64,000 nucleotides of DNA, from positions 2,790,001-2,854,000 of the forward strand of contig OZ244063.1 of the NCBI GenBank assembly GCA_965215535.1, in the 5' to 3' direction. The translations under genes were made by a program, and so were the position numbers. Origin of the DNA: Bin94 sp965215535. GTDB lineage: Bacteria; Gemmatimonadota; Gemmatimonadetes; Longimicrobiales; Gaopeijiaceae. Every line of letters begins with the position of its first letter. Within the stretch, counting starts at the first letter, position 1. Of the stretch, positions 52,129-61,932 are shown in pieces. The notes beneath the pieces are model-generated. The model worked only from the letters and a program-made list of their open reading frames with translations, did no database searches and was not told the origin of the DNA.

Positions 52129-54576
52129 ATGGCCCTCCGCAAGTCCCACCTGTATGCCTCGCTCTGGCAGAGTTGCGATCAGCTTCGCGGAGGGATGGAC
52201 GCTTCGCAGTACAAGGATTATGTGCTGACGTTGCTGTTCATGAAGTATGTCTCGGACAAGTATTCGGGTGCGGACGACGAGTTTTCCGAGATCAGGGTGC
52301 CGTCCGGGGGCGGATTCGCGGACATGGTGGCGCTCAAGGGGAAGAAGGAGATCGGTGACGGCATGAACATCGTGATTCGGAAGCTCGCCGATGCCAACGA
52401 CTTCCTCCTCAAGGGCGTGATCGACCAGGCCGACTTCAACGACGAGAGCAGGCTCGGCAGAGGCCGGGAGATGACGGACCGGCTCACGAAGCTGGTCGGA
52501 ATCTTCGAGAGGCTGGACTTCCGGGCGAACCGCGCCCAGGGCGACGACCTGCTGGGCGACGCCTACGAATACCTGATGAGGCACTTTGCCACGCAGTCCG
52601 GCAAGAGCAAGGGGCAGTTCTACACCCCTGCCGAGGTCTCGCGCATCATGGCGCAGGTGATCGGCATCGGCCCGGCCACCACCCAGGATCGCGCCGTCTA
52701 TGACCCGACGTGCGGCTCCGGCTCCCTCCTCATCAAGGCGGCGGACGAGGCGCCGACCGGGCTGACCATCTACGGTCAGGAGATGGATGTCGCGACATGG
52801 ACGATGGCCCGCATGAACATGATTCTGCACGGCAACGCAGACGCCGAGATCGAGCGCGGCAACACCCTGGCCGCACCCCGCTTCACCGATGGCCCCGTAC
52901 GCCTGAAACGCTTCGATTTCGCGGTCGCCAATCCCCCGTTTTCCACCAAGGCGTGGTCGAACGGTCTCAATCCGGACCACGACGAATTCGGCCGCTTCGA
53001 GTACGGAATCCCCCCTACCCGAAATGGCGACTACGCCTTCCTGCTCCACCTCGTCGCTTCGCTCAGGAGCACGGGCAAGGGCGCGATCATTCTCCCGCAT
53101 GGAGTGCTCTTCCGCGGCAACCGCGAGGCCCGCATCCGCCGCAATCTCGTCAGGCGCGGACTGATCCGGGGCGTCATCGGGCTGCCCGCCAACCTCTTCT
53201 ACGGCACCGGAATCCCCGCCTGCATCGTTGTGATCGACAAGGAAGACGCAGCCACCCGCACGGGCATCTTCATGGTGGATGCCAGCCGGGGGTTTCAGAA
53301 GGATGGAGCCAAGAACCGTCTTCGCGAGCGCGACATTCACCGCATCGTCGATGTGTTCAACAACCAGCGCGACACGCCCGGGTATGCGCGGATGGTGCCG
53401 CTCGAAGAGATCGCCAGCGAGGCCAACGACTACAATCTGAACATTCCCCGCTACATCGACTCCGGCGAGCCGGAGGATCTTCACGATCTGGGCGCGCACC
53501 TGCATGGAGGCATCCCGGACCCTGACATCGATGCGCTCGACCGCTATTGGACGGTGTTCCCCGGCTTGCGGCAGGCACTCTTCGCGCCGTCGGGCCGTCC
53601 GGGGTACAGCGAAGCGCGCACGGCGCCGGACGAGGTTGGAGCGACGATTCTCGCCCATGACGAATTTGTGGCGTACCGCGAGCGGGTGCAGGGCGCGTTC
53701 GACGGTTGGCGGCGCGAGCACGAGGCGCGCCTGTACGCCCTTGGAGTGGGCGATTCGCCCAAGGCGCTGATCCGCGAGCTGTCCGAGGATCTGCTGAACC
53801 GCTTTACCGGCCTTCCGCTTGTTGACCGCTACGTCGTCTACCAGTGTCTGATGGATTACTGGGACGAGGTTATGCAGGATGACGTGTATCTGGTAGTGAC
53901 GGAGGGCTGGTCGGAGGCTGCGCGCCCGCGCGTGCTGGCCGGGAAGAGGCAGGGGAGCGAGTCTCCCGATCTGACGGTCAGGCGGACGAAGTACAGGATG
54001 GATCTGCTTCCTCCCGATCTTGTGGCCGCGCGCCATTTCGCGAAGGAGCAGCGCGAGGTGGAGCGTCTGATTGCCGAGCATGACAGGATCGGGCGCGAGG
54101 CGGAGGCCTTTGGCGAAGAGAACGCCGGCGAGGACGGGCTCTTGGGCGGCGCGACGACCGATGCCGGGAATGTGACGCAGGCTTCCGTGCGGTCGCGACT
54201 GAAGGCGATCGGCGAAGAGGCGGAGGACCGCGATGAGCGCGACGCCCTGGAGGTCTGCCTGGAGTTGATGAAGGCGGAGGCCAGGGCGAAGAAGGCGGCG
54301 AAGGATGCACAAGCCTCGCTCGATGCGAAAATATTGGCCCGGTACGCGACGCTGACCCCGGCGGAGGTCGCCGAACTGGTGGTGCGCGACAAGTGGATGG
54401 CCAGCGTTGAGGATGCGGTCGGCCAGCAGGTGGACCGCCTGACGACCGGACTCGCGGACCGGGTTGCGGTGCTTGAAGGTCGGTACGCCAGGACGCTGCC
54501 GGAGCTTGCAGAGCGGGTAGAGGAGCTTGAGGCCCGGGTCAGGTCGCACCTGCGCGACATGGGGGTGGCGGGGTGA
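52129..54576 (+). CDS. hsdM: Type I restriction-modification methyltransferase subunit HsdM
   Basis: An N-terminal helical domain (SLWQSCDQLRGGMDASQYKDYVLTLLFMKYVSDKY) precedes the SAM-binding motif I DPTCGSGSLLIKA (about residue 190) and the catalytic NPPF (about 266) of N6-adenine methylases. SGKSKGQFYTPAEVSRIM is typical. At 815 residues it is much longer than the usual 500. The extra C-terminal 300 residues are helical and coiled-coil-like (EDRDERDALEVCLELMKAEARAKKAAKDAQA). It methylates host adenines with HsdS, whose GTG overlaps its stop by 4 bp. Confidence 0.92.
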   Translation: MALRKSHLYASLWQSCDQLRGGMDASQYKDYVLTLLFMKYVSDKYSGADDEFSEIRVPSGGGFADMVALKGKKEIGDGMNIVIRKLADANDFLLKGVIDQADFNDESRLGRGREMTDRLTKLVGIFERLDFRANRAQGDDLLGDAYEYLMRHFATQSGKSKGQFYTPAEVSRIMAQVIGIGPATTQDRAVYDPTCGSGSLLIKAADEAPTGLTIYGQEMDVATWTMARMNMILHGNADAEIERGNTLAAPRFTDGPVRLKRFDFAVANPPFSTKAWSNGLNPDHDEFGRFEYGIPPTRNGDYAFLLHLVASLRSTGKGAIILPHGVLFRGNREARIRRNLVRRGLIRGVIGLPANLFYGTGIPACIVVIDKEDAATRTGIFMVDASRGFQKDGAKNRLRERDIHRIVDVFNNQRDTPGYARMVPLEEIASEANDYNLNIPRYIDSGEPEDLHDLGAHLHGGIPDPDIDALDRYWTVFPGLRQALFAPSGRPGYSEARTAPDEVGATILAHDEFVAYRERVQGAFDGWRREHEARLYALGVGDSPKALIRELSEDLLNRFTGLPLVDRYVVYQCLMDYWDEVMQDDVYLVVTEGWSEAARPRVLAGKRQGSESPDLTVRRTKYRMDLLPPDLVAARHFAKEQREVERLIAEHDRIGREAEAFGEENAGEDGLLGGATTDAGNVTQASVRSRLKAIGEEAEDRDERDALEVCLELMKAEARAKKAAKDAQASLDAKILARYATLTPAEVAELVVRDKWMASVEDAVGQQVDRLTTGLADRVAVLEGRYARTLPELAERVEELEARVRSHLRDMGVAG

Positions 54577-55817
54577 GCGGGCGGCGGAGGTTTGAGGGGG
54601 ATTGGGAGATGAGGCGGTTGAGGGATGTTGCAGAGATGGCTAGTGGCGGCACGCCGCTGACATCTGTCGCAGCCTATTATGGCGGGGGGATTCCTTGGGT
54701 CTCCATCAATGACATGACGAGCAATAGCGGTAGGGTAATCACAAAGACAGAGAGAACCTTAAGCCTCTTGGGGCTGAGCAATAGCGCAGCGCGCCTATTC
54801 CCCACTGGAACTGTACTCTATGCGATGTACGCTTCGATCGGAGAGTGCAGTATCGCTGGAAGGCCGCTATGCACTAGTCAGGCGATCCTTGGCATCCGAC
54901 CGCGACGATTTTTGCACCCTGCCTTCTTGTACTACTGGATGACCCACATAAAATCGTGGATTAACACACTCGGGCAACAAGGAACGCAAGCGAACCTAAA
55001 TAAAGAAATGGTCATGGACATCCGCATTCCGGCCCCCCCCAATTTATCCGAGCAGCGCGCAATCGCCGCCGTCCTCACGGATGCAGATGCACTGATTGGG
55101 TCGCTGGAGGCGCTGATGTCTAAGCAGCGCGCCATAAAGCAGGCCGCAATGCAGCAGCTCCTGACGGGCAAAACGCGGCTGCCGGGCTTTGAGAGGGAAT
55201 GGGAAGTGAGGCGGTTGGGGGATGTTGCGAATATCAAGAGTGGCGGGACACCAAACACAGCAATATACGAATATTGGAATGGCGACATTCCGTGGTGCAC
55301 TCCTACCGATATCACAACTACAACAGGGAAGAACCTTGTTGCAACAGCTCGCAGCATTACAGCGACAGGGCTGAGCAACTCCGGCGCAACCCTCTTGCCA
55401 AGGGGTGCCCTGCTGCTCTGTAGCCGTGCCACCATTGGCGAGGTCAAGATCGCGGCGATGCCTGTCGCCACGAACCAAGGGTTCAAGTCGCTAGTGTGCG
55501 GTGCATCGGTTGACTACGAATTCGTTTACTACACCTTGCTCACGCTCAAGGAACAGATGATTGACTTGGCCACGGGTTCCACGTTCCAGGAGATCAGCAA
55601 GCGAGATGTGGCCAACATCCGCATCCCCCTCCCCCCTCTCCCCGAACAACGCGCCATCGCCACCGTCCTCTCCGACATGGACGAACTGATCGAGTCGCTG
55701 GAGCGCCGGCTGGCCAAGATGCGCGCCCTCAAGCAGGGCATGATGCAGCAGCTCCTCACCGGCTCCATCCGGCTGCCCATCCCGGATGCCATCGCTGCGA
55801 ACGGGCCGGGCCGATGA
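54573..55817 (+). CDS. hsdS: Type I specificity subunit HsdS with two target-recognition domains
   Basis: 414 residues in two similar halves: TRD1 (WEMRRLRDVAEMASGGTPLTS) and TRD2 (WEVRRLGDVANIKSGGTPN). Each is followed by a conserved coiled-coil spacer (PNLSEQRAIAAVLTDADALIGSLEAL...KQRAIKQAAMQQLLTGKTRLPGF and LPEQRAIATVLSDMDELIESLERRLAKMRALKQGMMQQLLTGSIRLP). Each TRD reads half of a bipartite site. Repeated halves allow new specificities by recombination. The stop overlaps the next start (ATGA). Confidence 0.92.
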   Translation: MSGRRRFEGDWEMRRLRDVAEMASGGTPLTSVAAYYGGGIPWVSINDMTSNSGRVITKTERTLSLLGLSNSAARLFPTGTVLYAMYASIGECSIAGRPLCTSQAILGIRPRRFLHPAFLYYWMTHIKSWINTLGQQGTQANLNKEMVMDIRIPAPPNLSEQRAIAAVLTDADALIGSLEALMSKQRAIKQAAMQQLLTGKTRLPGFEREWEVRRLGDVANIKSGGTPNTAIYEYWNGDIPWCTPTDITTTTGKNLVATARSITATGLSNSGATLLPRGALLLCSRATIGEVKIAAMPVATNQGFKSLVCGASVDYEFVYYTLLTLKEQMIDLATGSTFQEISKRDVANIRIPLPPLPEQRAIATVLSDMDELIESLERRLAKMRALKQGMMQQLLTGSIRLPIPDAIAANGPGR

Positions 55818-57388
55818 CGCCGATCCGCGTCTTCATCAGCAGCGTCCAGCGGGAGTTCGCGCGGGAGCGGGAGCATCTGCGCGACTACCTTCGTGGCGAT
55901 CCGCTGATGCGGCGATTCTTCGAGGTCTTTCTTTTCGAGGACGTTCCGGCTTCCGACCGTCGGCCCGACGAGGTCTATCTGGACGAAGTGGAGCGGTGCG
56001 AGATCTATGTAGGCCTGCTCGGGATCGAATACGGGTTCGAGGACACGCACGGCATATCGCCCACCGAGCGCGAGTTCGATCGGGCCACCGAGTTGGAGAA
56101 GCATCGGCTGATCTTCCTGAAGAGCGCCGAGGAAACCGAGCGACACCCGAAGATGCGGGCGCTGATCGGCAGGGCGCAGGCCGGGCTGGTGAGAAAGCGC
56201 TTCGCCACATCGGCGGAGTTGGTGTCGGGCCTGTACGCCGCGCTCGTTCAGTACCTCGAAGCGAGGCAACTGTTGCGCTTCGGGCCGTTCGACGCGGCAC
56301 GCTGCTCGGGGACGACCCTTGACGACCTGAACTTCGAGGGCATGTACCGCTTCATCCGCGTGGCACGGAGGTCGCGGCAGTTCCCGCTGCCGGAAGAGAC
56401 TCCGCCGGCGGACCTGCTCCGGCACCTGAACCTGTTGAACAGCGGATGGATCACGAACGCCGCCGTGCTGCTGTTCGGCAAAGCCCCGCAACGCTTCCTG
56501 ATCTCTTCAGAGGTCAAGTGCGCGCACTTCCATGGACGTGAGGTCGCCAAGCCGATCCCTTCCCACCAAGTATACAAGGGCACGGTCTTCGAGCTTGTGG
56601 ACCAGGCGGTGGACTTCGTGATGAGCAAGATCGCCCTGGCGGTTGGCACAAGGGCGGAGACTGTGCAGGCGCCCGTGGTCTACGAGATCCCGAAGGAGGT
56701 CGTTACGGAGGCCATCGTAAACGCGGTGGCGCACCGGGATTACACGGACAACAGCAGCGTTCAGGTCATGCTCTTCGCAGACCGGCTGGAGGTTATGAAC
56801 TCCGGTCGCTTGCCGCCGCCCCTTACTGTGGAGAAGCTACGGGTGGCGCACCAGTCGCTGCCCGCCAACCCGCTGATCGCGGAGTCGATGTACCTGCTTC
56901 GATACATCGAGAAGATGGGAACCGGAACTGTGGACATGATTCGGCGCTGCGCGGAGGCGGGTTTGCCGGAGCCCGAGTTCGAGGCGGGCGCGGGGTTCAT
57001 CACCCGAATCTGGCGGGCGAGAGGCAATGGCAAGCGGCGTGGCACCGGTCGCGCGATCACCTGGGAACCCCAAGGTGGTCGGCGAGAAACTACCCAAGAA
57101 GATCGTGATACTACCCAGCAACTCGCCAAAACTACCCAGAAAATCGGTGAGGCTACCCAAGAAGACGGCGACGAGGCAGATTCAATGCCTACCCGCGACC
57201 GTATCTTCTCTCTCCTGCGAAGCGATCCGACATTGACGCGCGCTGCCCTTGCCTCCCGCATCGGGATCACGCCGGAAGGCGTCAAGTACCATCTCGACAA
57301 GCTCCGCAAGGCGGGCCGCATCCGTCATGTGGGACCGACCAAGAAGGGGCGCTGGGAAATCCTCGAATCCGAACCGCCCCAGTCATGA
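55814..57388 (+). CDS. DUF4062 protein with RecG-like HATPase segment and winged helix, embedded in hsd operon
   Basis: Residues 1-110 are DUF4062 (RVFISSVQREFAREREHLRDYL, YVGLLGIEYGFEDTHGISPTEREFDRAT), a TIR/SIR2-neighbourhood domain of unknown role. Residues about 180-400 match the C-terminal part of AlbA/RecG-like ATP-binding regulators (WITNAAVLLFGKAPQRFL, EAIVNAVAHRDYTDNSSVQVMLFADRLEVMNSG, an HATPase-like N box). A Thr/Gln-rich linker (TTQEDRDTTQQLAKTTQK) leads to a C-terminal winged helix (RDRIFSLLRSDPTLTRAALASRIGITPEGVKYHLDKLRKAGRI). Four-base overlaps with hsdS and hsdR mean it is made with the restriction enzyme. It may regulate restriction or act as an accessory effector. Confidence 0.82.
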   Translation: MTPIRVFISSVQREFAREREHLRDYLRGDPLMRRFFEVFLFEDVPASDRRPDEVYLDEVERCEIYVGLLGIEYGFEDTHGISPTEREFDRATELEKHRLIFLKSAEETERHPKMRALIGRAQAGLVRKRFATSAELVSGLYAALVQYLEARQLLRFGPFDAARCSGTTLDDLNFEGMYRFIRVARRSRQFPLPEETPPADLLRHLNLLNSGWITNAAVLLFGKAPQRFLISSEVKCAHFHGREVAKPIPSHQVYKGTVFELVDQAVDFVMSKIALAVGTRAETVQAPVVYEIPKEVVTEAIVNAVAHRDYTDNSSVQVMLFADRLEVMNSGRLPPPLTVEKLRVAHQSLPANPLIAESMYLLRYIEKMGTGTVDMIRRCAEAGLPEPEFEAGAGFITRIWRARGNGKRRGTGRAITWEPQGGRRETTQEDRDTTQQLAKTTQKIGEATQEDGDEADSMPTRDRIFSLLRSDPTLTRAALASRIGITPEGVKYHLDKLRKAGRIRHVGPTKKGRWEILESEPPQS

Positions 57389-60300
57389 CCGCCGTCGGCG
57401 ACCTTGAGATCAAGACCCAGCGGCGCGTCGTCGCGCTGTTCCGGGATCTCGGCTACGAATATCTCGGCGACTGGCGGGACCGGGACGACAACCGCAACAT
57501 CGAACCGCAGATCCTGACCGACTTCCTGAAGCGCGGCGGCCATTCCACAACCCTGATCGAAAAGGCCGTCCGGAAGCTTGAACAGACTGCCGGGCTGGGT
57601 GGAAGCCGCACGCTCTACGAAGCCAATCGGGAGGTCTTCGGCCTCCTTCGGTATGGCGCGAGGGTGAGGCCCGATGTGGGCCAGGACACGGTCACCGTCG
57701 ATCTCGTCGATTGGAAGAATCCCGCAGCCAACAACTTCGCCATCGCCGAAGAGGTGACGGTTGCCGGTCGGAACACCAAGCGGCCCGATCTGGTCCTCTA
57801 CGTGAACGGCATCGCGCTGGGCGTCATTGAACTCAAGCGCTCGACGGTGTCGGTATCCGAGGGCATCCGCCAGAACCTTGCCAATCAGAAAAGGCACTTC
57901 ATCGCGCACTTCTTCACCACCGTGCAGTTGGTGATGGCGGGCAACGAAACGCAGGGGCTCCGCTATGGCGTGATTGGCACGCCGGAGAAATACTGGCTGC
58001 GCTGGAAGGAGGCTCCCGGCGCGTCCTTGTCCGCACCGAACTCCGCTTCCCGTCTTCGCCAGGAACTCGCCAATCTCTGCGCACCGGGCCGTCTCCTCGA
58101 ACTGATCCACGACTTCATGGTGTTTGACGCGGGCGCCAAAAAGATCTGCCGCCACAACCAGTACTTCGGCGTGAAGGCGGCGCAGTCCCATGTGAAGCGG
58201 CGCGCCGGAGGGATCATCTGGCACACCCAGGGCAGCGGGAAGAGCCTGACGATGGTGTGGCTCGCGAAGTGGATCCGCGAGAACGTTGCCGATGGTCGGG
58301 TACTCGTCGTCACCGACCGCACGGAACTCGACGAGCAGATCGAGAAGGTCTTCCTTGGCGTGGACGAGGATATTCACCGTACGAAGAGCGGCGCGGACCT
58401 TGCCGAGGCTCTTCGCGATCCCGCCCTGTCGCTGATCTGTTCGCTCGTCCACAAGTTCGGCGGTTCGGAGGAGGGCGACATCGACCGCTATCTGAACGAT
58501 CTTCGCGCCCACATTTCCGGCGGTTCCCGGCCCGCCGGCGACATCTACGTATTCGTGGACGAGTGCCACCGCACGCAGTCGGGCAAGCTCCACGGCGCCA
58601 TGAAGAAGCTGCTGCCGGAGGCCACCCTGATCGGCTTCACGGGAACGCCGCTGCTCAAGTCCGACAAGCTGCGCAGCATTGAAACCTTCGGCCCGTACAT
58701 TCACACATACAAGTACGACGAGGCGATCCGCGATGGGGTGGTGCTGGACCTGCGCTACGAGGCGCGCGACATCGACCAGCACCTGACATCCGAAGCGAAG
58801 ATCGACCAGTGGTTCGACCTCAAGACTCAGGGGCTCAGCGATCTTGCCAGGGCGCAGCTTCGTCAGCGCTGGGGCACCATGAGGAAGGTTACGAGCTCGC
58901 GCGAGCGGATCGACCAGATCGTGGACGACATTCTCCTGGACACGGAGACGCGCGACCGCCTGAAGAGCGGGCGGGGCAACGCCATGCTCGTGTCCGACAG
59001 TATCTACGCGGCCTGCCGCTTCTTTCAGCGCTTCAACGAGACCCATCTGAAGGGCAGGTGTGCGATCGTCACGTCGTACCAGCCGGCCGCCGGGGACATC
59101 GCGGGCGAAGAGACCGGAGAGGGTCCGACCGAGAAGCTGTTCAAGTACGAGGTCTACCGGCGCATGCTTGCGGACCACTTCGGCGAGTCCGAGGACAGGG
59201 CCATGCACAAGGTCGAGGAGTTCGAGACGGAGATCAAGGATCGCTTCGTGAAGGACCCGGCGCGGATGAAGCTCCTGATCGTCGTGGACAAGCTGCTGAC
59301 CGGATTCGACGCCCCGCCGGCAACCTATCTGTACATCGACAGGAAGATGCAGGATCATGGCCTGTTTCAGGCGATCTGCCGGGTCAACCGCCTCGATGGC
59401 GAAGACAAGGAGTATGGTCATGTCATCGACTACAAGGATCTGTTCCGTTCGCTGGAGGGCGCGATCCGGGACTACACGGATGAAGCCTTCGAGGGCTACA
59501 GCCGCGAGGACGTGGAAGGGCTGCTGACGGATCGTCTGGAACGGGGACGGAAGCGGCTTGAGGAGGCTCGCGAGGCCGTCCGCGCACTCTGTGAAGGGGT
59601 CGATCCGCCCCGCGATACCGCGGCGTACCTGCGCTACTTCTGCCAGGACGGCACCGGCGATGGCGAGGCGGCGACCCGCCAACTGGCCGCCAACGAACGC
59701 AAGCGCCTCACGCTGTACCGGCTCGTGGCCGCGTTCCTGCGCGCCTATGCGGATTTGGCCAATGAGATGATCGCGGCGGGCTACACGGATGCCGAACGGC
59801 GGGCCACGCGCGACGAGGTGGACCATTACGAGAAGGTTCGCCAGGAGGTCAAGCTGAGCAGCGGCGACTTCGTGGACCTGAAGATGTTCGAGCCTGCGAT
59901 GCGGCACCTTCTGGACGCCTATATCCGGGCCGACGAATCCAGGGTCCTGTCCACCTTTGACGACATGACCCTCGTCGATCTGCTCGTCGAGCGGCCCGGG
60001 AAGGCTGTCGATTCATTGCCCGACGGGATCCGGGCGAACCAACGCTCGGTCGCCGAGACCATCGAGAACAACGTTCGCCGCCTGATCGTGGACGAGATGT
60101 CCGTCAACCCGAAGTACTACGAGCGGATGTCCGACCTGCTCGACGAGTTGATCCGGCAACGGCGGGAGGATGCGGTCACCTACGAGGACTACCTGAAGCG
60201 GGTGAGCGCTCTGGCCGCCAGGGCAAAACGCGGCGAAGATGGTGGGGCGCGGCCAGCGACCATCAATACCGCAGCCCTGCGCGCGATCTACGACAATCTC

Positions 60301-60522
60301 CCCGCGGAGCCACCGCTGCCGATGCCCGAACCGGGAGCCGATCCGCGCGAGTCCGTCGCGCTGAACGTCGATCAGGCTGTGCGGCAGGTTCGCAGGAACG
60401 CCTGGCGAGGTCACCTGATCCGGGAAAGGTACGTCAAGAGGGCAATTCACGATGCGCTCGGCTGTTACAATGCCCATACCCAAACGATCTTCAACATCGT
60501 GAAAGCGCGGCATGAGTACTGA
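57385..60522 (+). CDS. hsdR: Type I restriction endonuclease/helicase subunit HsdR
   Basis: 1045 residues. The N-terminal PD-(D/E)XK nuclease reads RPDLVLYVNGIALGVIELK (Asp and E-x-K, about residues 133-150). The SF2 translocase follows with Walker A HTQGSGKSLTMVW (about 279), DECH box VDECHRTQSG (about 391) and motif III FTGTPLL (about 418). The last part is helical and contacts HsdM. It cleaves unmethylated DNA at a distance after ATP-driven translocation. It overlaps the DUF4062 gene and, by 11 bp, the metallopeptidase gene. Confidence 0.94.
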   Translation: MTAVGDLEIKTQRRVVALFRDLGYEYLGDWRDRDDNRNIEPQILTDFLKRGGHSTTLIEKAVRKLEQTAGLGGSRTLYEANREVFGLLRYGARVRPDVGQDTVTVDLVDWKNPAANNFAIAEEVTVAGRNTKRPDLVLYVNGIALGVIELKRSTVSVSEGIRQNLANQKRHFIAHFFTTVQLVMAGNETQGLRYGVIGTPEKYWLRWKEAPGASLSAPNSASRLRQELANLCAPGRLLELIHDFMVFDAGAKKICRHNQYFGVKAAQSHVKRRAGGIIWHTQGSGKSLTMVWLAKWIRENVADGRVLVVTDRTELDEQIEKVFLGVDEDIHRTKSGADLAEALRDPALSLICSLVHKFGGSEEGDIDRYLNDLRAHISGGSRPAGDIYVFVDECHRTQSGKLHGAMKKLLPEATLIGFTGTPLLKSDKLRSIETFGPYIHTYKYDEAIRDGVVLDLRYEARDIDQHLTSEAKIDQWFDLKTQGLSDLARAQLRQRWGTMRKVTSSRERIDQIVDDILLDTETRDRLKSGRGNAMLVSDSIYAACRFFQRFNETHLKGRCAIVTSYQPAAGDIAGEETGEGPTEKLFKYEVYRRMLADHFGESEDRAMHKVEEFETEIKDRFVKDPARMKLLIVVDKLLTGFDAPPATYLYIDRKMQDHGLFQAICRVNRLDGEDKEYGHVIDYKDLFRSLEGAIRDYTDEAFEGYSREDVEGLLTDRLERGRKRLEEAREAVRALCEGVDPPRDTAAYLRYFCQDGTGDGEAATRQLAANERKRLTLYRLVAAFLRAYADLANEMIAAGYTDAERRATRDEVDHYEKVRQEVKLSSGDFVDLKMFEPAMRHLLDAYIRADESRVLSTFDDMTLVDLLVERPGKAVDSLPDGIRANQRSVAETIENNVRRLIVDEMSVNPKYYERMSDLLDELIRQRREDAVTYEDYLKRVSALAARAKRGEDGGARPATINTAALRAIYDNLPAEPPLPMPEPGADPRESVALNVDQAVRQVRRNAWRGHLIRERYVKRAIHDALGCYNAHTQTIFNIVKARHEY

Positions 60523-61288
60523 ACTGCCGATTTCGGCACCTGGGGCCGATCAGTCCACAGGCTCTATGCCGACAACCCGCCTGGAGGTCGGCGGTCTCTC
60601 CGTCGAGGTCGTCCGCAAGGATATCAAGCACCTGCACCTGGGCGTCTATCCTCCGAAGGGACGGGTGCGCGTTGCCGCTCCGTTGCGCCTCGACGACGAG
60701 GCCGTGCGGCTGGCGGTGATCTCGCGCTTGGCGTGGATTCGGCGGAAGCGCGACGGGTTCCTGAGGCAGGAGCGCCAGTCCCGCCGCGCGTTCGTGTCCG
60801 GCGAGAGCCACGAATTCGAGGGGCGGCGCTACCGGCTGGACGTCATCGAATCGTCAGGCCCGGTCGGCATCCGCCTGAGGGGAAACACCTGGATCGAAAT
60901 GCGGGTTCGTCCCGCCACCGACCGCGACGGTCGGGAGGCGATGCTGTACGCCTGGTATCGGGCTGCTCTCCGTGCGCGCTTCCCCGCCTGGGCCGCCAGG
61001 TGGGAGCCGAGGATCGGCGTGCAGGTGGCCGAGTGGCGCATCCGCCGCATGAAGACGCGCTGGGGAAGCTGCAACCCGGCGGCCCGCCGCATCTGGCTGA
61101 ACTCCGAACTGGCCAGGAAGCCGCTGTCCTGCATGGAGTACGTCGTCGTCCACGAAATGGTCCATCTGGTCGAACCCAGGCACAACGACCGCTTCCGGGC
61201 AATCCTGGATCAGGTGATGCCCCCGTGGCGTCTGCGTGCCGACGAGTTGAACCGTACCCGTCTCGCCGACGAGGGATGGGCTCGCTGA
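60512..61288 (+). CDS. YgjP/SprT-like M48 metallopeptidase, last gene of hsd operon
   Basis: 258 residues, ATG 60512 inside the hsdR end. The DUF45/YgjP pattern is clear: RVRVAAPLRLDDEAVRLAVISRLAWIRRKRDGF, the MKTRWGSCNPAARRIWLNSELA motif and the zinc site VVHEMVHLVEPRHNDRF (HExxH plus a third His). Such genes recur at the end of type I restriction operons, which suggests a functional link, though the substrate is unknown. No signal peptide, so cytosolic. Confidence 0.88.
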   Translation: MSTELPISAPGADQSTGSMPTTRLEVGGLSVEVVRKDIKHLHLGVYPPKGRVRVAAPLRLDDEAVRLAVISRLAWIRRKRDGFLRQERQSRRAFVSGESHEFEGRRYRLDVIESSGPVGIRLRGNTWIEMRVRPATDRDGREAMLYAWYRAALRARFPAWAARWEPRIGVQVAEWRIRRMKTRWGSCNPAARRIWLNSELARKPLSCMEYVVVHEMVHLVEPRHNDRFRAILDQVMPPWRLRADELNRTRLADEGWAR

Positions 61289-61373
61289 CGGTTCCTCCAC
61301 GATCTCCATTCCCGCCAATTGGCGGAGTCAATGTCGCTGGAAATTCACCTCGGAATCCCTTAGTTTCGATAGG

Positions 61374-61455
<82 letters not shown>

Positions 61456-61611
61456 TTACGAGATTTCGTGGGGGCGATGCTCTCCAATTACGCTCTCCAA
61501 TTGGGATCGCTAACTGGACGCGGAATACCCGGGCTGGCTAGTGGCGCTGGCGGCGTAAAGGTCTTGGAAACGGGGAAGAAACGGTGATCTGTTCCGATCC
61601 GCCGAACCCCC

Positions 61612-61914
61612 TCACCCCGGCACCCCCGACCCGACCTCATACCGCACGACCTTGATCTCGTCCTCGCGCTTTCTCGCCTGGGCCAGGTCATAGCTGGCCT
61701 GCCGCCGGAGCCAGAATCCCGCGTTCGACCAACCGGCCTTCTCCAGGCGGATGGCCATTTCCGGCGAGATCGCCGCGTGCCCGTTCAGGACGCGAGAGAG
61801 GCTGTGGCGGGCAACGCCAAGGATTCGAGCGGCCTCGGTGACAGTCAGGCCCAGCGGGGTCAGGCAGTTCTCCCGGATGCCCGGGCCGGGGTGCGGTGGG
61901 TTCATCATCGGCAT
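61612..61914 (-). CDS. higA: HigA antitoxin
   Basis: 100 residues with an XRE-type helix-turn-helix: LTVTEAARILGVARHSLSRVLNGHAAISPEMAIRLEKAGWSNAGFWLRRQASYDLAQ is the HigA/VapI signature. GGAGC precedes ATG 61914; ATG 61905 is the other choice. It represses its own promoter and neutralises HigB. It lies 18 bp downstream of higB, the toxin-first order usual for higBA. Confidence 0.9.
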   Translation of the reverse strand: MPMMNPPHPGPGIRENCLTPLGLTVTEAARILGVARHSLSRVLNGHAAISPEMAIRLEKAGWSNAGFWLRRQASYDLAQARKREDEIKVVRYEVGSGVPG

Positions 61915-61932
61915 GGTTCGTGCTCCTGGTGG

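Noticed and set aside
51589..54549. Very long open frame on the minus strand opposite hsdM
   Set aside because: Shadow of the high-GC hsdM gene. The translation is His/Arg/Gly-rich without domains, while the plus strand has complete methyltransferase motifs.
57325..59907. 860-codon open frame on the minus strand opposite hsdR
   Set aside because: Shadow of hsdR caused by codon bias. No domain, and the opposite strand has complete helicase motifs.
61456..61611. Promoter or integrase remnant between tRNA-Ile and higA
   Set aside because: No integrase-like frame found in either direction; no convincing promoter.
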